DNA of 64,000 nucleotides from Candidatus Saccharibacteria bacterium UBA6040 (GCA_002429245.1 DIZA01000002.1:1-64000); one strand, 5' to 3'; shown: positions 6,586 to 16,046, counted from the first letter of the stretch. The notes: a model not told the origin generated them from the letters alone. Numbers and translations are program-made.

Positions 6586-9500
6586 ATGTCTGAGGTACCT
6601 CCAGTAAGCCCTCCATCATCTGAATCACTAAAACTGGTTATTGTTGACCAGTCGAAAGATGCCCTGGAGGCCGCTCGTGATCGTGCTGATGCGCAACTTG
6701 TTGAAGAACTTGGCGAAGGTGGCGGATTTAAGCGTTTTGTTAATGGTATCTGGAAAGGTAACATTGCCAAAGAGTTTTACCGCCAACGCTATATCCGCAC
6801 TGCGACAGAGAGTATTGAGGCATCTCAGAATGTTCTGACTCATGAAGTTGCATTAAGTGCTGAAGCTCGAAGTCGTGCAATTGATGCAACAATTGAACGT
6901 TTCCAGAGTGATCACGATGAAGTGATTCATGAGGACGCAGGTGAAAAGAAAGAAATTCAATCAGATGATTCTGAGGTTGCGACCGCATTTAAAGATATGA
7001 TCCGTCGCTACGCGCAGGGCGATTTGAACGATACGACGCTTCGTGAAGAACGCACTCGATTTATGCAGGCGTATCGTGAAACACACGACGAAGAAACATT
7101 CGGAAGAGGCCTCGTCACCACTGACAATATGATGGAGATTGCTCGGGCTGTCATGGGTGCCGTTGAGCATGGTGAAAGCATGGACAACGTTATTTCGAAC
7201 ATGCAGGTTATTACTGGTGAAGCTCGTGGTGGTGTTCGTACTGAAGCACGTTACAACAAGATCGACAGCGCCATCGATAAGCTTTCTCGCACAAAGTTTG
7301 GATCAATGCTTGGTCCTGAAATTGTTATCAGCTCGATTACTATCGGTGCGACAATTGCGAAGTGGGGAAGTCACTCAGTTGTCGGTGCTGCATTAAAGAC
7401 AATTGCTCCAGGCGCTGGTGCAGGTATTTGGGCAGGACTTCGCGAAAACAAACGTGTCAAAGACGAACGTGTTCAGCACTCTCGTGAAGTTGCGATGGGT
7501 AAAGAATTCAGTACTGACTCAAAACGTCGCGCTGAGATGGAAGAGACTCGGTACGAATCTCGTACGGCCGTTGATCTAACTGATTTCGTCCGCAGCACTG
7601 GTGATGCCGAAGTCTTGGAGGCGGGAGGCAATGATGCACTTCAGGCTGCCCTTGATTCACTCGCACAGGTCCAATCACGCATCGATCTATCAAACCGTCG
7701 TAGTATCGACCTTATTAGTTATACGGATGCTGCAGCTATTGGTGATGAACGTATGGAACTTGACCTTGCCCGTGCTGAAGTTCGTGTTGCACTGGAAAGT
7801 CGCCTGACTGCTGAGGTTCGTACCGAATTAGGGCTACACGCCGAAGCATCTGTCGCTGATCTTGTGTCTGAAAAATCAACGCAGTACATCGAATTACTTG
7901 ATCAGGATATCTCCGCAAAAGATAAAGCCTTCCGAAGTTTGAAAGCTCGTCGTGTGGCAAAAGCAGCCGCTATCGGCGTCGCAACGGGTGTTGTTGGTGG
8001 ACTAGTTGCACAAGAATTTATCGCTGCTATTGACCCGACTCGAGCCGGATTATTTGAACAAGCATGGGGTGCACATAACGAACTAGCTACCGATGGAACC
8101 CAGCACCAGACGCTGCTTGAAGGGATGGTCCAAGGCGATCACCGAGTGCTTCATACGGGCCCATCCAGTAGTTTTGAAAATTACTCAACGGCAGAAAAAG
8201 GCCTCGGTACCGTCAATTTATCTGCAGATCACACACTTGTTGAGAATGGTGATGGGACGGTTAACTTCGTTGATCCAAATGGCCATGCAACAATTAATCA
8301 TCTGCCGATTAACAAGGACGGTAGTTTCCCTAAAGATTCTCTCGATCAGCTAAAAGCAGCCGGTATGAAAGTCGACGACCACTCATTCGATAAAGAGATT
8401 AAGACAACAACAGCCGCACAAGTCAGCAGTGAGCAGTTTGTTCAAAACCACCTAGCTGAAACAACGCATGTTAAGCGTGATCTTTGGTATGCCAATGATA
8501 CTCCTAATGTCTACGACAAGAACGAGCTACGTGTCTATTGGGGTGGCCATGGTGGCTTAACTGACGGTGGTTACCAACTTTCTGCAGCCGGCATGAAACC
8601 TGGTGGATCGTACGAAGGCAATCAATCGGTTGACTGGAATAAGGCCGCTGCATCAGGCAATTTGTTTATGTCGATTTCTGCATCAGTTGATACACAGACG
8701 CAAACCTTCATGGTGCCAATCGGTCCTGATGGTGCAATTAATATTCCAGCAAATAGTCCTGCAGGACACTTCTTTGCTGATGTAAATGGACACGCTCAAT
8801 TTACGGGTGCTTACGCTGAGGTCGTGCAAACAACTGGTGTCGATACAAACGGCACGGTTCATATGCGTCCACTTGCCACACTCGTTGGAGAGGGTGGGCA
8901 CAGCCCCGTTACTGACACGATTACAACAACGACGACTGAGCACCACGCAGTGTATTCCATTACAACCGAGGGCTATGACACAACAGTTCAAAACTACACC
9001 GAAGCAGCACCTGTACTTCCTATCGATAGCCGTCGATCGATGGAGGCGCCGATTTCTCGACGTGTAGGATATTATTATCACGGCGTAGAAGCGCTAAGTA
9101 GTGCGGAAATTCAACGTCGACGACAAGAAACTTCACCACGTCTATTGCGTAACCCTGATGCCGATCTTGTTCCTGGTCAAGAATTCGCTTGGTATCGAAG
9201 TGCGGTTGAAAAGAAACGCGGTCGTGCATATGCGAAATCTATAGATGCCGTCGTGCATGCAACGCCAGAACTTGCTCAGTTGAATAATCGAACAAAAACT
9301 ATTGTTCAGATTCCCGTTAATGCAGCGGGTGGTGCTGAATCAAAAAATATTTATAATCTTCTTACCAAAGTATATGGTGAGCAATCCGCAGAATCCCTAG
9401 ATGGAACAATGATCATGCTTCACGTTAACTGGCGAGATGTTTATGAGGGTGATGATACGGTAGCCCGACAGAATATTGCACAAACTCGAGCTGAGATTGA

Positions 9501-10620
9501 TCGAGCTAAGGCAGATCGACCTGATTTAAATATTGCGGTCATAGAGACTGAGTTTAATAATGACGAAGTTCAGAATGGCATTATAGGATTTATCGGACGA
9601 AAGATGCATGATGTTGCGCTTTTTGCACTGGATACGGCTCGTGAAGAAGGTCGGATATCAAATGACGATGACGTTCTTTTAATCCGTAATGATGCGGATG
9701 CGAAGGGTATTTCATCAAATTACCTGCGAAATTATCGACGTCAGTTCGAGAAACTAAAAGAGACGGATATTTTTCAGGGTTTGACGACATTTGATAATAC
9801 AAAAGCAGCACGTCTACCTGGATTAGTTTATTCAGTTAACTTCATGCAGAGTCTTGAGCTACTTGCACATGTTAGGGGCGGTACCGCTAATACTGGCGGT
9901 GCTAACTTTGGTGTCCGCGCATCAACTTTTGCGGCTGTTGGTGGAACGGGCTTTAACGATACGTATACAAGTGCAGGCTCTGATGACGTTATGATTGGCC
10001 ACTATATCAAACAAGCACGTGATGGCGCACTCGCCACCTCTCGTGCAGGAAAGTTGCGATATGTTAGGGGTGGGTATCAATCTGGAAAAAACACGGGTAG
10101 GACAAAAAATAGAAAGGTTGCACAAAAAATCAGTGCTCGCGTTGATACAGACTCGGATCGCCAAGAGGACCTCTACTTAAAGGGTATGTCCGTGTATGAC
10201 GTTTGGAGTCCCGAGCATGGATTCGATGAAAACGGATATAAAGATCGTGATGCCGAATTAAATAAACGTGGGGTCACAAGTGAGTCACTGAGGGATAATC
10301 CTACGGAAGTGATTGAACGGATTAGATTTAATATGGAAGCACTGATTAATGCGTACGAAGATTCTCCTGCTCTTGTCAGCAGCGCGTTGACATTCGCATT
10401 TATGGGTGCTCCATCACAAGGATATAAGCTTATACGCAAAAAAGGGGCTCTAACATTGCAATTTACTCCGGCTGGTGAAGAATTCCTCATCAATCACCTG
10501 ACACGTGATGCAAAGGGACGCTTCGATTCATACGGAGGTCGCAAACAACGACAGCTATACGGAAGAGCGAAACCAAACGCAAAACGTCAGCCGACTCGAC
10601 AATCACTGATCAGCGTGTGA
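6586..10620 (+). CDS. Giant membrane protein with C-terminal glycosyltransferase-like domain
   Basis: 1,344 residues, the largest gene here. Residues 1-300 are mostly helical and charged, with a hydrophobic region around 240-285. A glycine/alanine-rich transmembrane segment lies near 463-487. A Thr/Gly/Asn-rich, beta-type region of about 350 residues follows (490-870), probably extracytoplasmic. From about 900 the chain resembles a GT-A (GT2-like) fold: TIVQIPVNA opens it, NDADAKG near 1035-1041 gives a DxD metal site, ANFGVRASTFAAVGG and GSDDVMIG (about 1131-1138) resemble acceptor-site motifs. Whether that domain faces cytoplasm or exterior is unclear with a single membrane span. It begins 6 nt after the small acidic gene. 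I do not recognise a named family for the whole. Confidence 0.6.
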   Translation: MSEVPPVSPPSSESLKLVIVDQSKDALEAARDRADAQLVEELGEGGGFKRFVNGIWKGNIAKEFYRQRYIRTATESIEASQNVLTHEVALSAEARSRAIDATIERFQSDHDEVIHEDAGEKKEIQSDDSEVATAFKDMIRRYAQGDLNDTTLREERTRFMQAYRETHDEETFGRGLVTTDNMMEIARAVMGAVEHGESMDNVISNMQVITGEARGGVRTEARYNKIDSAIDKLSRTKFGSMLGPEIVISSITIGATIAKWGSHSVVGAALKTIAPGAGAGIWAGLRENKRVKDERVQHSREVAMGKEFSTDSKRRAEMEETRYESRTAVDLTDFVRSTGDAEVLEAGGNDALQAALDSLAQVQSRIDLSNRRSIDLISYTDAAAIGDERMELDLARAEVRVALESRLTAEVRTELGLHAEASVADLVSEKSTQYIELLDQDISAKDKAFRSLKARRVAKAAAIGVATGVVGGLVAQEFIAAIDPTRAGLFEQAWGAHNELATDGTQHQTLLEGMVQGDHRVLHTGPSSSFENYSTAEKGLGTVNLSADHTLVENGDGTVNFVDPNGHATINHLPINKDGSFPKDSLDQLKAAGMKVDDHSFDKEIKTTTAAQVSSEQFVQNHLAETTHVKRDLWYANDTPNVYDKNELRVYWGGHGGLTDGGYQLSAAGMKPGGSYEGNQSVDWNKAAASGNLFMSISASVDTQTQTFMVPIGPDGAINIPANSPAGHFFADVNGHAQFTGAYAEVVQTTGVDTNGTVHMRPLATLVGEGGHSPVTDTITTTTTEHHAVYSITTEGYDTTVQNYTEAAPVLPIDSRRSMEAPISRRVGYYYHGVEALSSAEIQRRRQETSPRLLRNPDADLVPGQEFAWYRSAVEKKRGRAYAKSIDAVVHATPELAQLNNRTKTIVQIPVNAAGGAESKNIYNLLTKVYGEQSAESLDGTMIMLHVNWRDVYEGDDTVARQNIAQTRAEIDRAKADRPDLNIAVIETEFNNDEVQNGIIGFIGRKMHDVALFALDTAREEGRISNDDDVLLIRNDADAKGISSNYLRNYRRQFEKLKETDIFQGLTTFDNTKAARLPGLVYSVNFMQSLELLAHVRGGTANTGGANFGVRASTFAAVGGTGFNDTYTSAGSDDVMIGHYIKQARDGALATSRAGKLRYVRGGYQSGKNTGRTKNRKVAQKISARVDTDSDRQEDLYLKGMSVYDVWSPEHGFDENGYKDRDAELNKRGVTSESLRDNPTEVIERIRFNMEALINAYEDSPALVSSALTFAFMGAPSQGYKLIRKKGALTLQFTPAGEEFLINHLTRDAKGRFDSYGGRKQRQLYGRAKPNAKRQPTRQSLISV

Positions 10621-10650
10621 TACAATAATGCTAATACTTAGGGGGTGGGA

Positions 10651-11022
10651 ATGAACAAAGACGAACTAATTGCATTACGAGAACGACTCTTGGCTGAAAT
10701 CACGCCACTTGTTATTGAGAACGCCGGTGACGGTGTTGATCGTTTCTCTCTTTTACTTCGTGTGATCCAAGGTGGACATGCAACAAGTCAAATTTATGCC
10801 AAAGCATTTGAAAGCGCTAACTCAATCGACCAAAGCCCCGATAGGCTTGAGGCATTGTTAGCGCTTCTTGATGAAGTTGAAGTTGATATCGATAGTGACA
10901 GTGACAAAGCTGATCAATCCGTCGAAGAAGCGCCTCAAGCTGCCCCTGATCAGCAACCAGAGCATCACGATCAACAAGATAACGACCAAGACCAGAACCA
11001 CGAACAACACCACGACCAGTAA
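10651..11022 (+). CDS. Hypothetical protein with His/Asp/Gln-rich tail
   Basis: 123 residues from an ATG preceded by AGGGGGTGGGA. The first ~75 residues are helical (repeated leucines, ALLALLDEVEVDIDSD). The last ~40 are a low-complexity acidic tail rich in His, Gln, Asp and Asn, ending in HHDQ, which could bind metal ions or be disordered. A TACAAT box at about 10620 may start a transcript inside the end of the giant gene. An in-frame GTG at 10645 is unlikely because it falls inside the ribosome binding site. No homologue recognised. Confidence 0.55.
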   Translation: MNKDELIALRERLLAEITPLVIENAGDGVDRFSLLLRVIQGGHATSQIYAKAFESANSIDQSPDRLEALLALLDEVEVDIDSDSDKADQSVEEAPQAAPDQQPEHHDQQDNDQDQNHEQHHDQ

Positions 11023-11045
11023 TGACGTTTTTAGTTTTACGTCAT
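11022..11045. other. Intergenic hairpin
   Basis: ATGACGT (11022-11028) pairs with ACGTCAT (11039-11045) around a T-rich loop. There is no T run after the stem, so it is not a classical terminator; it could be an mRNA-stability or processing element between the two small genes. Confidence 0.35.
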
Positions 11046-11078
11046 ATCTGTTAGCATTGAATGTAGGAGATAAAACGT

Positions 11079-11510
11079 ATGTTTCAACTAGACGATCAAT
11101 TTTTGAATGATGTAGGCCTCGGGAATCTGCCAGAAGAGCAGAAGAAGCCATTTTTGCAACACACCTATGACCAACTTGAGTACAAAGTAGGGATTCGCCT
11201 CAGCGAAGGTATGAGCGACGCGCAACTTGAAGAATTCGAGTCTATTATTGACCGTAAAGAAGACGTCATTGTGACGTGGCTCTCTACGCACGCGCCAAAC
11301 TACCAAAACGAAGAAGTATTTACTCGTTTAATGCAGGCAAGTAACCTACCGGCGACTGATCCTGGACTTCGTGCGGAGTATGCGGCGACCAAATGGCTTG
11401 AAGTAAACCGGCCAGACTATCGTGATGTTGTTGCGGCGACACTTGAAGAGATCAAGCAAGAGATTATCGGCAACAAAGACGCGATTCTTGGTTCAATCGC
11501 TGCGAGTTAG
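11079..11510 (+). CDS. DUF5663-like protein, longer form
   Basis: 143 residues, acidic and helical. It begins with FLNDVGLGNLPEEQK, continues with a LSEGMSDAQLEEFESIID segment (about 45-63) that matches LTDDQLDAFNERM in the protein at 6262, and ends with a second helical unit of about 70 residues. AGGAG at 11065-11069 fixes the start. Its position closes a four-gene set (two DUF5663-like proteins around the giant protein and the His-rich protein). Converges on fmt, with which it overlaps by 4 nt. Confidence 0.55.
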   Translation: MFQLDDQFLNDVGLGNLPEEQKKPFLQHTYDQLEYKVGIRLSEGMSDAQLEEFESIIDRKEDVIVTWLSTHAPNYQNEEVFTRLMQASNLPATDPGLRAEYAATKWLEVNRPDYRDVVAATLEEIKQEIIGNKDAILGSIAAS

Positions 11511-12391
11511 GCTTTGTAGCCGTTCAGGAAGGCATTTCCTGACATCGAACGACCGCTTGGTCCAATAAGTTCATCAATAGATAAGAATTGTCCGCCTTCG
11601 AAAGCAATATCGAGGGCGGATGTTTGTTCTGAAGAGACGTGCGCCTTTGTAATAATCACAGGCTGATCTAACAGGGTCAGTTTTGTTTTTGGGAACGCAA
11701 GGTAGGCGCGAACGTGGCGCTCGGCTTCGACAGCAGTGATTTCTGCAGGATTGAGAAACGCATCCTCCTTTTTCAAAAGGTAGCAGTAGATTGTGGCATT
11801 TTGTTGTGGGCTAGGCAGGAGGTTTCCTTCGATAATACTTGGCAACGTTTCGATAAGCATACGACCACCGAGAGCGGACAATTCTTCGTATAGCCCAGGC
11901 GCAGTTTCGGTACCATCTAATGTATACACTTCTTGGGCGTAGACTGGTCCAGCATCCATTTCAGCGCTGAGCTTCATGATCGAAACGCCTGTTTGCGTGT
12001 CACCATTCGCAATCGCTGTTTCGATAGGTGACGGTCCACGATAGAGAGGTAAAAGAGACGGGTGAATGTTAATAATCCCTGGGTTGAAGAGGTCGATGAT
12101 CGCTTGTGGAATGATCTTTCCGTAGCTTGAGAGGACGCCAATTACCTCGGTTACGTCATTAATCGCTTTGATATCATCAATAACGTCGATAAGTTTGGCG
12201 GGTTGCCAGACGGGAATGTTGTGCGCTTCGGCGATCTGTTTTACGAGAGGAGCGCTGAGATGTTGGCCGCGGCCTGATTTGCTGTCAGGCTTCGTAATCA
12301 CAGCGCCGATCGTATAGTCGGCGTCTATCAGGCTTCGTAGCGCAGCTGCGCTAAACGTATCAGTCCCAAAGAATATGACTGTTTTTGACAT
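11507..12391 (-). CDS. fmt: Methionyl-tRNA formyltransferase
   Basis: 294 residues. It transfers a formyl group from 10-formyl-THF to Met-tRNAi. The catalytic triad is intact: Asn108 and His110 in the INIHPSLLPLYRGPSP region and Asp146 in MDAGPV. The C-terminal OB-like domain (about 205-294) is present, so length is near the usual 310. The flexible loop after residue 36 reads SKSGRGQ. The gene starts inside the end of def (32-nt overlap), the common def-fmt pairing. Confidence 0.95.
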   Translation of the reverse strand: MSKTVIFFGTDTFSAAALRSLIDADYTIGAVITKPDSKSGRGQHLSAPLVKQIAEAHNIPVWQPAKLIDVIDDIKAINDVTEVIGVLSSYGKIIPQAIIDLFNPGIINIHPSLLPLYRGPSPIETAIANGDTQTGVSIMKLSAEMDAGPVYAQEVYTLDGTETAPGLYEELSALGGRMLIETLPSIIEGNLLPSPQQNATIYCYLLKKEDAFLNPAEITAVEAERHVRAYLAFPKTKLTLLDQPVIITKAHVSSEQTSALDIAFEGGQFLSIDELIGPSGRSMSGNAFLNGYKA

Positions 12392-12935
12392 GCTTTATAT
12401 AGTCGAGCGGTTGAAGCTCGCCTTTCTCGTCCAACGTATAGAACGATGTGGCCTGATCCTTAATGTGATCAATAAAGACGATTCCCTGAGTGTGGTCAAT
12501 TTCGTGCTGAATCACACGGGCAAGGAAGCCCTCGGCCTTGAAACGTATTTCGTTTCCTTCGATATCAATCGCTTTGACACGGATCTTGGTGTGGCGGGGG
12601 ACTTTTCCGTAGACGTCACGGACGCTAAGGCAGCCTTCATAGTCGGCAACGATGTCGCCTTCGTATTTCACGATTTCAGGGTTAATCAGAGCGGTGAAGC
12701 CTTTTTCGGCTTTATCATCGAAGTCACTACGGACGATAACGACACGGTCTAGGCGATCAAGCTGAACAGCGGCAAGGGCCGCACTGATTTCGTGGGGACG
12801 AGAATTCTCCCAATCAACGGCAGCGGCAGTCATACCTTCAACTAATGCGATAATATCGTCATTAATTTCTTTCACACGGATCGATTTTTCACGAAGATGT
12901 GGATTTGGCAGTGTGATGATGTCGTCTTTGGTCAT
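12360..12935 (-). CDS. def: Peptide deformylase
   Basis: 191 residues from the ATG at 12935. Motif 2 EGCLS (100-104, Cys102) and motif 3 HEIDH (144-148) supply the metal ligands and catalytic Glu. Motif 1, normally GxGLAAxQ, reads SAALAAVQ (51-58): both glycines are replaced, which is unusual. The start was chosen because a perfect TATAAT ends 7 nt before it, implying a leaderless mRNA; an in-frame ATG at 12944 would lie inside that -10 box. It removes formyl groups from nascent peptides, matching its operon partner fmt. Confidence 0.93.
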   Translation of the reverse strand: MTKDDIITLPNPHLREKSIRVKEINDDIIALVEGMTAAAVDWENSRPHEISAALAAVQLDRLDRVVIVRSDFDDKAEKGFTALINPEIVKYEGDIVADYEGCLSVRDVYGKVPRHTKIRVKAIDIEGNEIRFKAEGFLARVIQHEIDHTQGIVFIDHIKDQATSFYTLDEKGELQPLDYIKHVKNSHILWD

Positions 12936-12942
12936 TCCCGCC

Positions 12943-12948
12943 ATTATA
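12943..12948 (-). promoter_or_regulatory. -10 box of leaderless def
   Basis: TATAAT read on the minus strand, 7 nt upstream of the chosen def start, so the transcript should begin at or one base before the ATG. Confidence 0.65.
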
Positions 12949-12993
12949 CATGACAAATGAGGTCAAAACAACAGGGGTCGCTCCCAGAATATT

Positions 12994-14934
12994 TTAGAGA
13001 AGGCTTTGTGGGTCGAGCTCACTTTGCCAGTGAGTGGTTGGCACGTACCTCAGGGCATCGATCAGATATTCACGCTTTGGGCTTTTTAAGACTAATTGCC
13101 AACGATACGTATCGTGCTGTCGTTCGTAGAAGGACGGCGTTGGTCCAAGCAGGCGAACATCAGGATTGAGTACTTTTTTTAATTCTGTGGCCAGTGCCTT
13201 GGCCGAACGAATGGCCGCCTGTTCTGTTTTGTAGACAGTCGTTAATTTCAGAAGGTACGTGTACGGTGGGAAGTAGCCTTTTTTGCGTGTTTCGAGTGCG
13301 TAGGTATAGAACGACTCATAATCTTGTTTTAATCCAAAGACGATTGCCGGGTTCGTTGGCTGATAGGTCTGGACGACGACTTCGCTGGCGTGTTCATCGC
13401 GTCCGACGCGTCCAATGACTTGGGCAAGGAGTTGAAAGGCTCGCTCGCTGGCCGCAAAATCAGGTAAAGAGAGTCCACTGTCGGCTTGAATAACCCCGAC
13501 GGTGCGCAGATTTGGGAGGTCTAACCCCTTTGCGACGACTTGTGTGCCGATGGCAATATCAATCACGCCTTTATACAGGTCTTCGTACAGGGAATTTACT
13601 GTTTCGTCAGTTTTGTTGTCAGAGTCAAAGCGCGCCACGTTGGCTTTTGGAAAAAGTTTATGCAGTTCGGTCTCGATCAGTTTTGTGCCGATGCCCTTAT
13701 GAATAATATCGGCAGAGTGACAGACGGGACAGCTAGTCGGGACTTTTTCGTGGTGGCCACAAATGTGACAGGTGAGGTCGTAGGTGTCAGCGTGCAGGAC
13801 AAGTGGGACGAAACAATTCGGACACACTGCCGCCCAGCCACAGTTCTCGCAAAGTGTCGTTGAGGCGCTCCCGCGACGATTATGGAAGATAAGGGTTTGT
13901 TTGCCTCGTTCGAGGTTCCGATCGATACTCTCAATCAGTTGGTTTGAGATAAAGCGATGCCGAGTGAACGATTCGCGTTTGGTCATGTCGACGACTTTGA
14001 CGTCTGAGGCTTGGGCGCCAGAACGAGCTGATTTATCGAGGCGAATAATTGGCCGATGTGCCGCTTCAGCCAGGTAGCGATCGGTAATTGAAGGAGTAGC
14101 GCTACCCAGGATGACTTTTGCCCCGGCATATTTTCCGAGGACACTGGCGGCACGAATGGCCGAGTAGCGCGGGGCTTGTTCTTGCTTGTAACTTGGTTCA
14201 TGTGCCTCATCAATAATGATTGCACCAAGTTTCGGCACGGGCATAAAGAGGGCAGAGCGTGGCCCAATGACAACTCGCGGTGTTTCAGACTCTAGGATCT
14301 GCTTCCAGGCCATATGGCGCTCAGCTTCGGTCATGTGCGAGTGGGTGACGATGACATCAGGGAAGTCGTGCAGAAATTCACTAATAATCTGGCTGGTCAG
14401 GCTGATTTCAGGCACCAATACGATGACCGATTGACCCGCCGCAACTGTTCGACGAGCGATCTCTTTGTAGACTTCGGTTTTGCCTGATCCTGTAACGCCT
14501 TGTAGGATAATCGTGCCTTCTTGGTTCTGCATTATCTCTGTTATTGCTTGCTCTTGGTCAGGATTGAACACAATAGTTGTTCGGTCTCGCTTTGAAGTAT
14601 GTTCCTGATTTGAGCGGTTTCGGCGTGTTTTATCGAGGCCTCGTGGCAAGACAGTTTGCAGGACGGTTGCAAGGGGAGTGGTGTAGTATTCAGCTAGCCA
14701 TAACGCCAGCTTTATAAGAGATTCAGGGAGTGGCGTCGACTCGATGACTGATGAAATAGGCTTGGTTTTATACGTCGGTTCTGTCACCTGCGCCATGACC
14801 AACCCGATCAACTCTTTCTTGCCCACTTCGATCGTCACAATCTGCCCTGGCTGGAGGGGAGTTTCCGAGGCATAGGTAAAAGTCGAGCTGCCAGCTCTAA
14901 TAATCCGTAGTGGTGCCACCTCGTAGTACTGCAT
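12994..14934 (-). CDS. priA: Primosomal replication helicase PriA
   Basis: About 646 residues from the ATG at 14934. An N-terminal DNA-binding domain (about 1-100), a helicase core with Walker A GVTGSGKT (146-153) and DEAH, a Cys-rich zinc module (CENCGW, CPNC, CHICG, CPVC) and a C-terminal domain. It restarts stalled forks by loading the replicative helicase. A longer in-frame extension to 15129 is rejected: the minus-strand -10 TATACT sits 6 nt before ATG 14934, and the extension is antisense to the divergent gene. Slightly shorter than the ~730-residue norm. Confidence 0.94.
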   Translation of the reverse strand: MQYYEVAPLRIIRAGSSTFTYASETPLQPGQIVTIEVGKKELIGLVMAQVTEPTYKTKPISSVIESTPLPESLIKLALWLAEYYTTPLATVLQTVLPRGLDKTRRNRSNQEHTSKRDRTTIVFNPDQEQAITEIMQNQEGTIILQGVTGSGKTEVYKEIARRTVAAGQSVIVLVPEISLTSQIISEFLHDFPDVIVTHSHMTEAERHMAWKQILESETPRVVIGPRSALFMPVPKLGAIIIDEAHEPSYKQEQAPRYSAIRAASVLGKYAGAKVILGSATPSITDRYLAEAAHRPIIRLDKSARSGAQASDVKVVDMTKRESFTRHRFISNQLIESIDRNLERGKQTLIFHNRRGSASTTLCENCGWAAVCPNCFVPLVLHADTYDLTCHICGHHEKVPTSCPVCHSADIIHKGIGTKLIETELHKLFPKANVARFDSDNKTDETVNSLYEDLYKGVIDIAIGTQVVAKGLDLPNLRTVGVIQADSGLSLPDFAASERAFQLLAQVIGRVGRDEHASEVVVQTYQPTNPAIVFGLKQDYESFYTYALETRKKGYFPPYTYLLKLTTVYKTEQAAIRSAKALATELKKVLNPDVRLLGPTPSFYERQHDTYRWQLVLKSPKREYLIDALRYVPTTHWQSELDPQSLL

Positions 14935-14940
14935 ATAAAT

Positions 14941-14987
14941 AGTATAGCGCTTTTCGGGTGAGTAACGGCCTGGCTGCATGCTAGAAT
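14941..14987. promoter_or_regulatory. Divergent leaderless promoters, priA and phosphoribosyltransferase gene
   Basis: Two -10 boxes share the 59-bp gap: TATACT on the minus strand (14941-14946), exactly 6 nt before priA, and TAGAAT on the plus strand (14982-14987), exactly 6 nt before ATG 14994. Both place +1 at about the A of the start codon. Confidence 0.7.
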
Positions 14988-14993
14988 AAACAT

Positions 14994-15650
14994 ATGTATT
15001 TTGAGAGTCGTGAAGAAGCGGGGCAAAAACTTGCCGCGCAAATGTTTGAACGCTACCGCTACGAGAACTGTGCGGTCGTTGCTTTAAGTGACGGGGGTGT
15101 TGTTGTTGGCGAGCAGATCGCGGCCGCACTCCACAGTATTTTGACGATGCTTCTCGTAGAAAGTATTGATATTCCGGGGGAAAGTGCCAGTTTCGGAGCG
15201 GTATCTCAAGATGGATCGTTTAGTTACGATAGTTCGTTCTCGGAAGGTGAAATGGCCGAATATACCAGCGAATACCATGGGTACCTTGATGAGCAAAAGC
15301 GTGAAGCTTTTCAAAAGATTAACCGTTTGCTTGGTGACGGGGGACTTATTGATCACGAAATGCTTCGCGACCATGTCGTCATTCTGGTAGCAGATGGATT
15401 TAATAGTGGTGCTGCACTCGACGCAGCCATCGATTTCTTGAAACCGATTCGTATTTCTCGTCTGGTGATCGCAGCCCCTGTAGCGTCAGTGCAGGCAGTC
15501 GACAAACTCCACATGCTTGCTGATGAGCTTCACATACTGGACGTGAAAGATAATTATCTGGATACAAATCATTATTACAATCAAAATACGATCCCATCTC
15601 ACGAGGAAACAGTCGCCAAAATTAATAAAATAGTCCTTAATTGGCGTTGA
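14994..15650 (+). CDS. Phosphoribosyltransferase-superfamily protein
   Basis: 218 residues with the type I PRTase layout of the predicted phosphoribosyltransferase group related to COG1926: an N-terminal ALSDGGVVVGEQIAAAL segment (about 32-48), a central hood, and VILVADGFNSGAALDAAI (about 130-147) in the place of the PRPP loop. The second Asp-Asp of a typical PRPP motif is not clear (VADGFNSG), so activity is uncertain. It may act in nucleotide salvage or be a regulator. Leaderless start, transcribed alone and divergent from priA. Confidence 0.65.
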   Translation: MYFESREEAGQKLAAQMFERYRYENCAVVALSDGGVVVGEQIAAALHSILTMLLVESIDIPGESASFGAVSQDGSFSYDSSFSEGEMAEYTSEYHGYLDEQKREAFQKINRLLGDGGLIDHEMLRDHVVILVADGFNSGAALDAAIDFLKPIRISRLVIAAPVASVQAVDKLHMLADELHILDVKDNYLDTNHYYNQNTIPSHEETVAKINKIVLNWR

Positions 15651-15676
15651 CCATAGACGGTCAAAAAGTGTAGAAT
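15647..15676 (+). promoter_or_regulatory. Promoter of the winged-helix gene
   Basis: TTGACC (15647-15652), an 18-nt spacer and TAGAAT (15671-15676). The -35 overlaps the stop of the upstream gene and also forms a TTGACC/GGTCAA inverted repeat (15647-15664), a possible operator for the winged-helix protein itself. Confidence 0.55.
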
Positions 15677-15732
15677 AAAAATCAACGATATAGAAATATT
15701 TGTGTTGAGAGGTTAGTTAATTAAGGGGAGAC

Positions 15733-16035
15733 ATGTTAGACGTATTTATTACATCTCGGGTGCGACGTAAAATTGTGGTGGTCTATGCCAAGTACCCCGA
15801 TTTTCGTACTCATGTGCGTGGGCTCGCAAAATTGATTAAAGAAGACCCAGGAAATATTCAACGCGAGCTAAAGCGTCTCGAAAAAGTCGGCTTCCTCACC
15901 AGTGAGAAGCAAGGCAACACTAAAATTTATGCAACCAACAAGCAGTTCCCGATCTTTAAGGAACTCCAGAGCATCGTCATCAAGTCACAGCAACAGGCAA
16001 CTCGTCCAAAGCGAACGACACCTAGCCAGAACTAG
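15733..16035 (+). CDS. Winged-helix DNA-binding protein (ArsR-like)
   Basis: 100 residues with the helix-turn-helix and wing of small ArsR/MarR-type regulators: RVRRKIVVVYAKYPDF, then HVRGLAKLIKEDPGNIQREL as the recognition region and LEKVGFLTSEKQGNTKIY as the wing. No metal-binding Cys motif is visible. The basic tail (KRTTPSQN) may add DNA contacts. An inverted repeat overlaps its own promoter, which suggests autoregulation. It lies 11 nt before recJ and is likely co-transcribed with it. Confidence 0.7.
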   Translation: MLDVFITSRVRRKIVVVYAKYPDFRTHVRGLAKLIKEDPGNIQRELKRLEKVGFLTSEKQGNTKIYATNKQFPIFKELQSIVIKSQQQATRPKRTTPSQN

Positions 16036-16046
16036 CGGCTTCTCGC

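Noticed and set aside
14935..15129. N-terminal extension of priA
   Set aside because: It runs antisense through the start of the phosphoribosyltransferase gene, and the minus-strand promoter lies 6 nt before ATG 14934.
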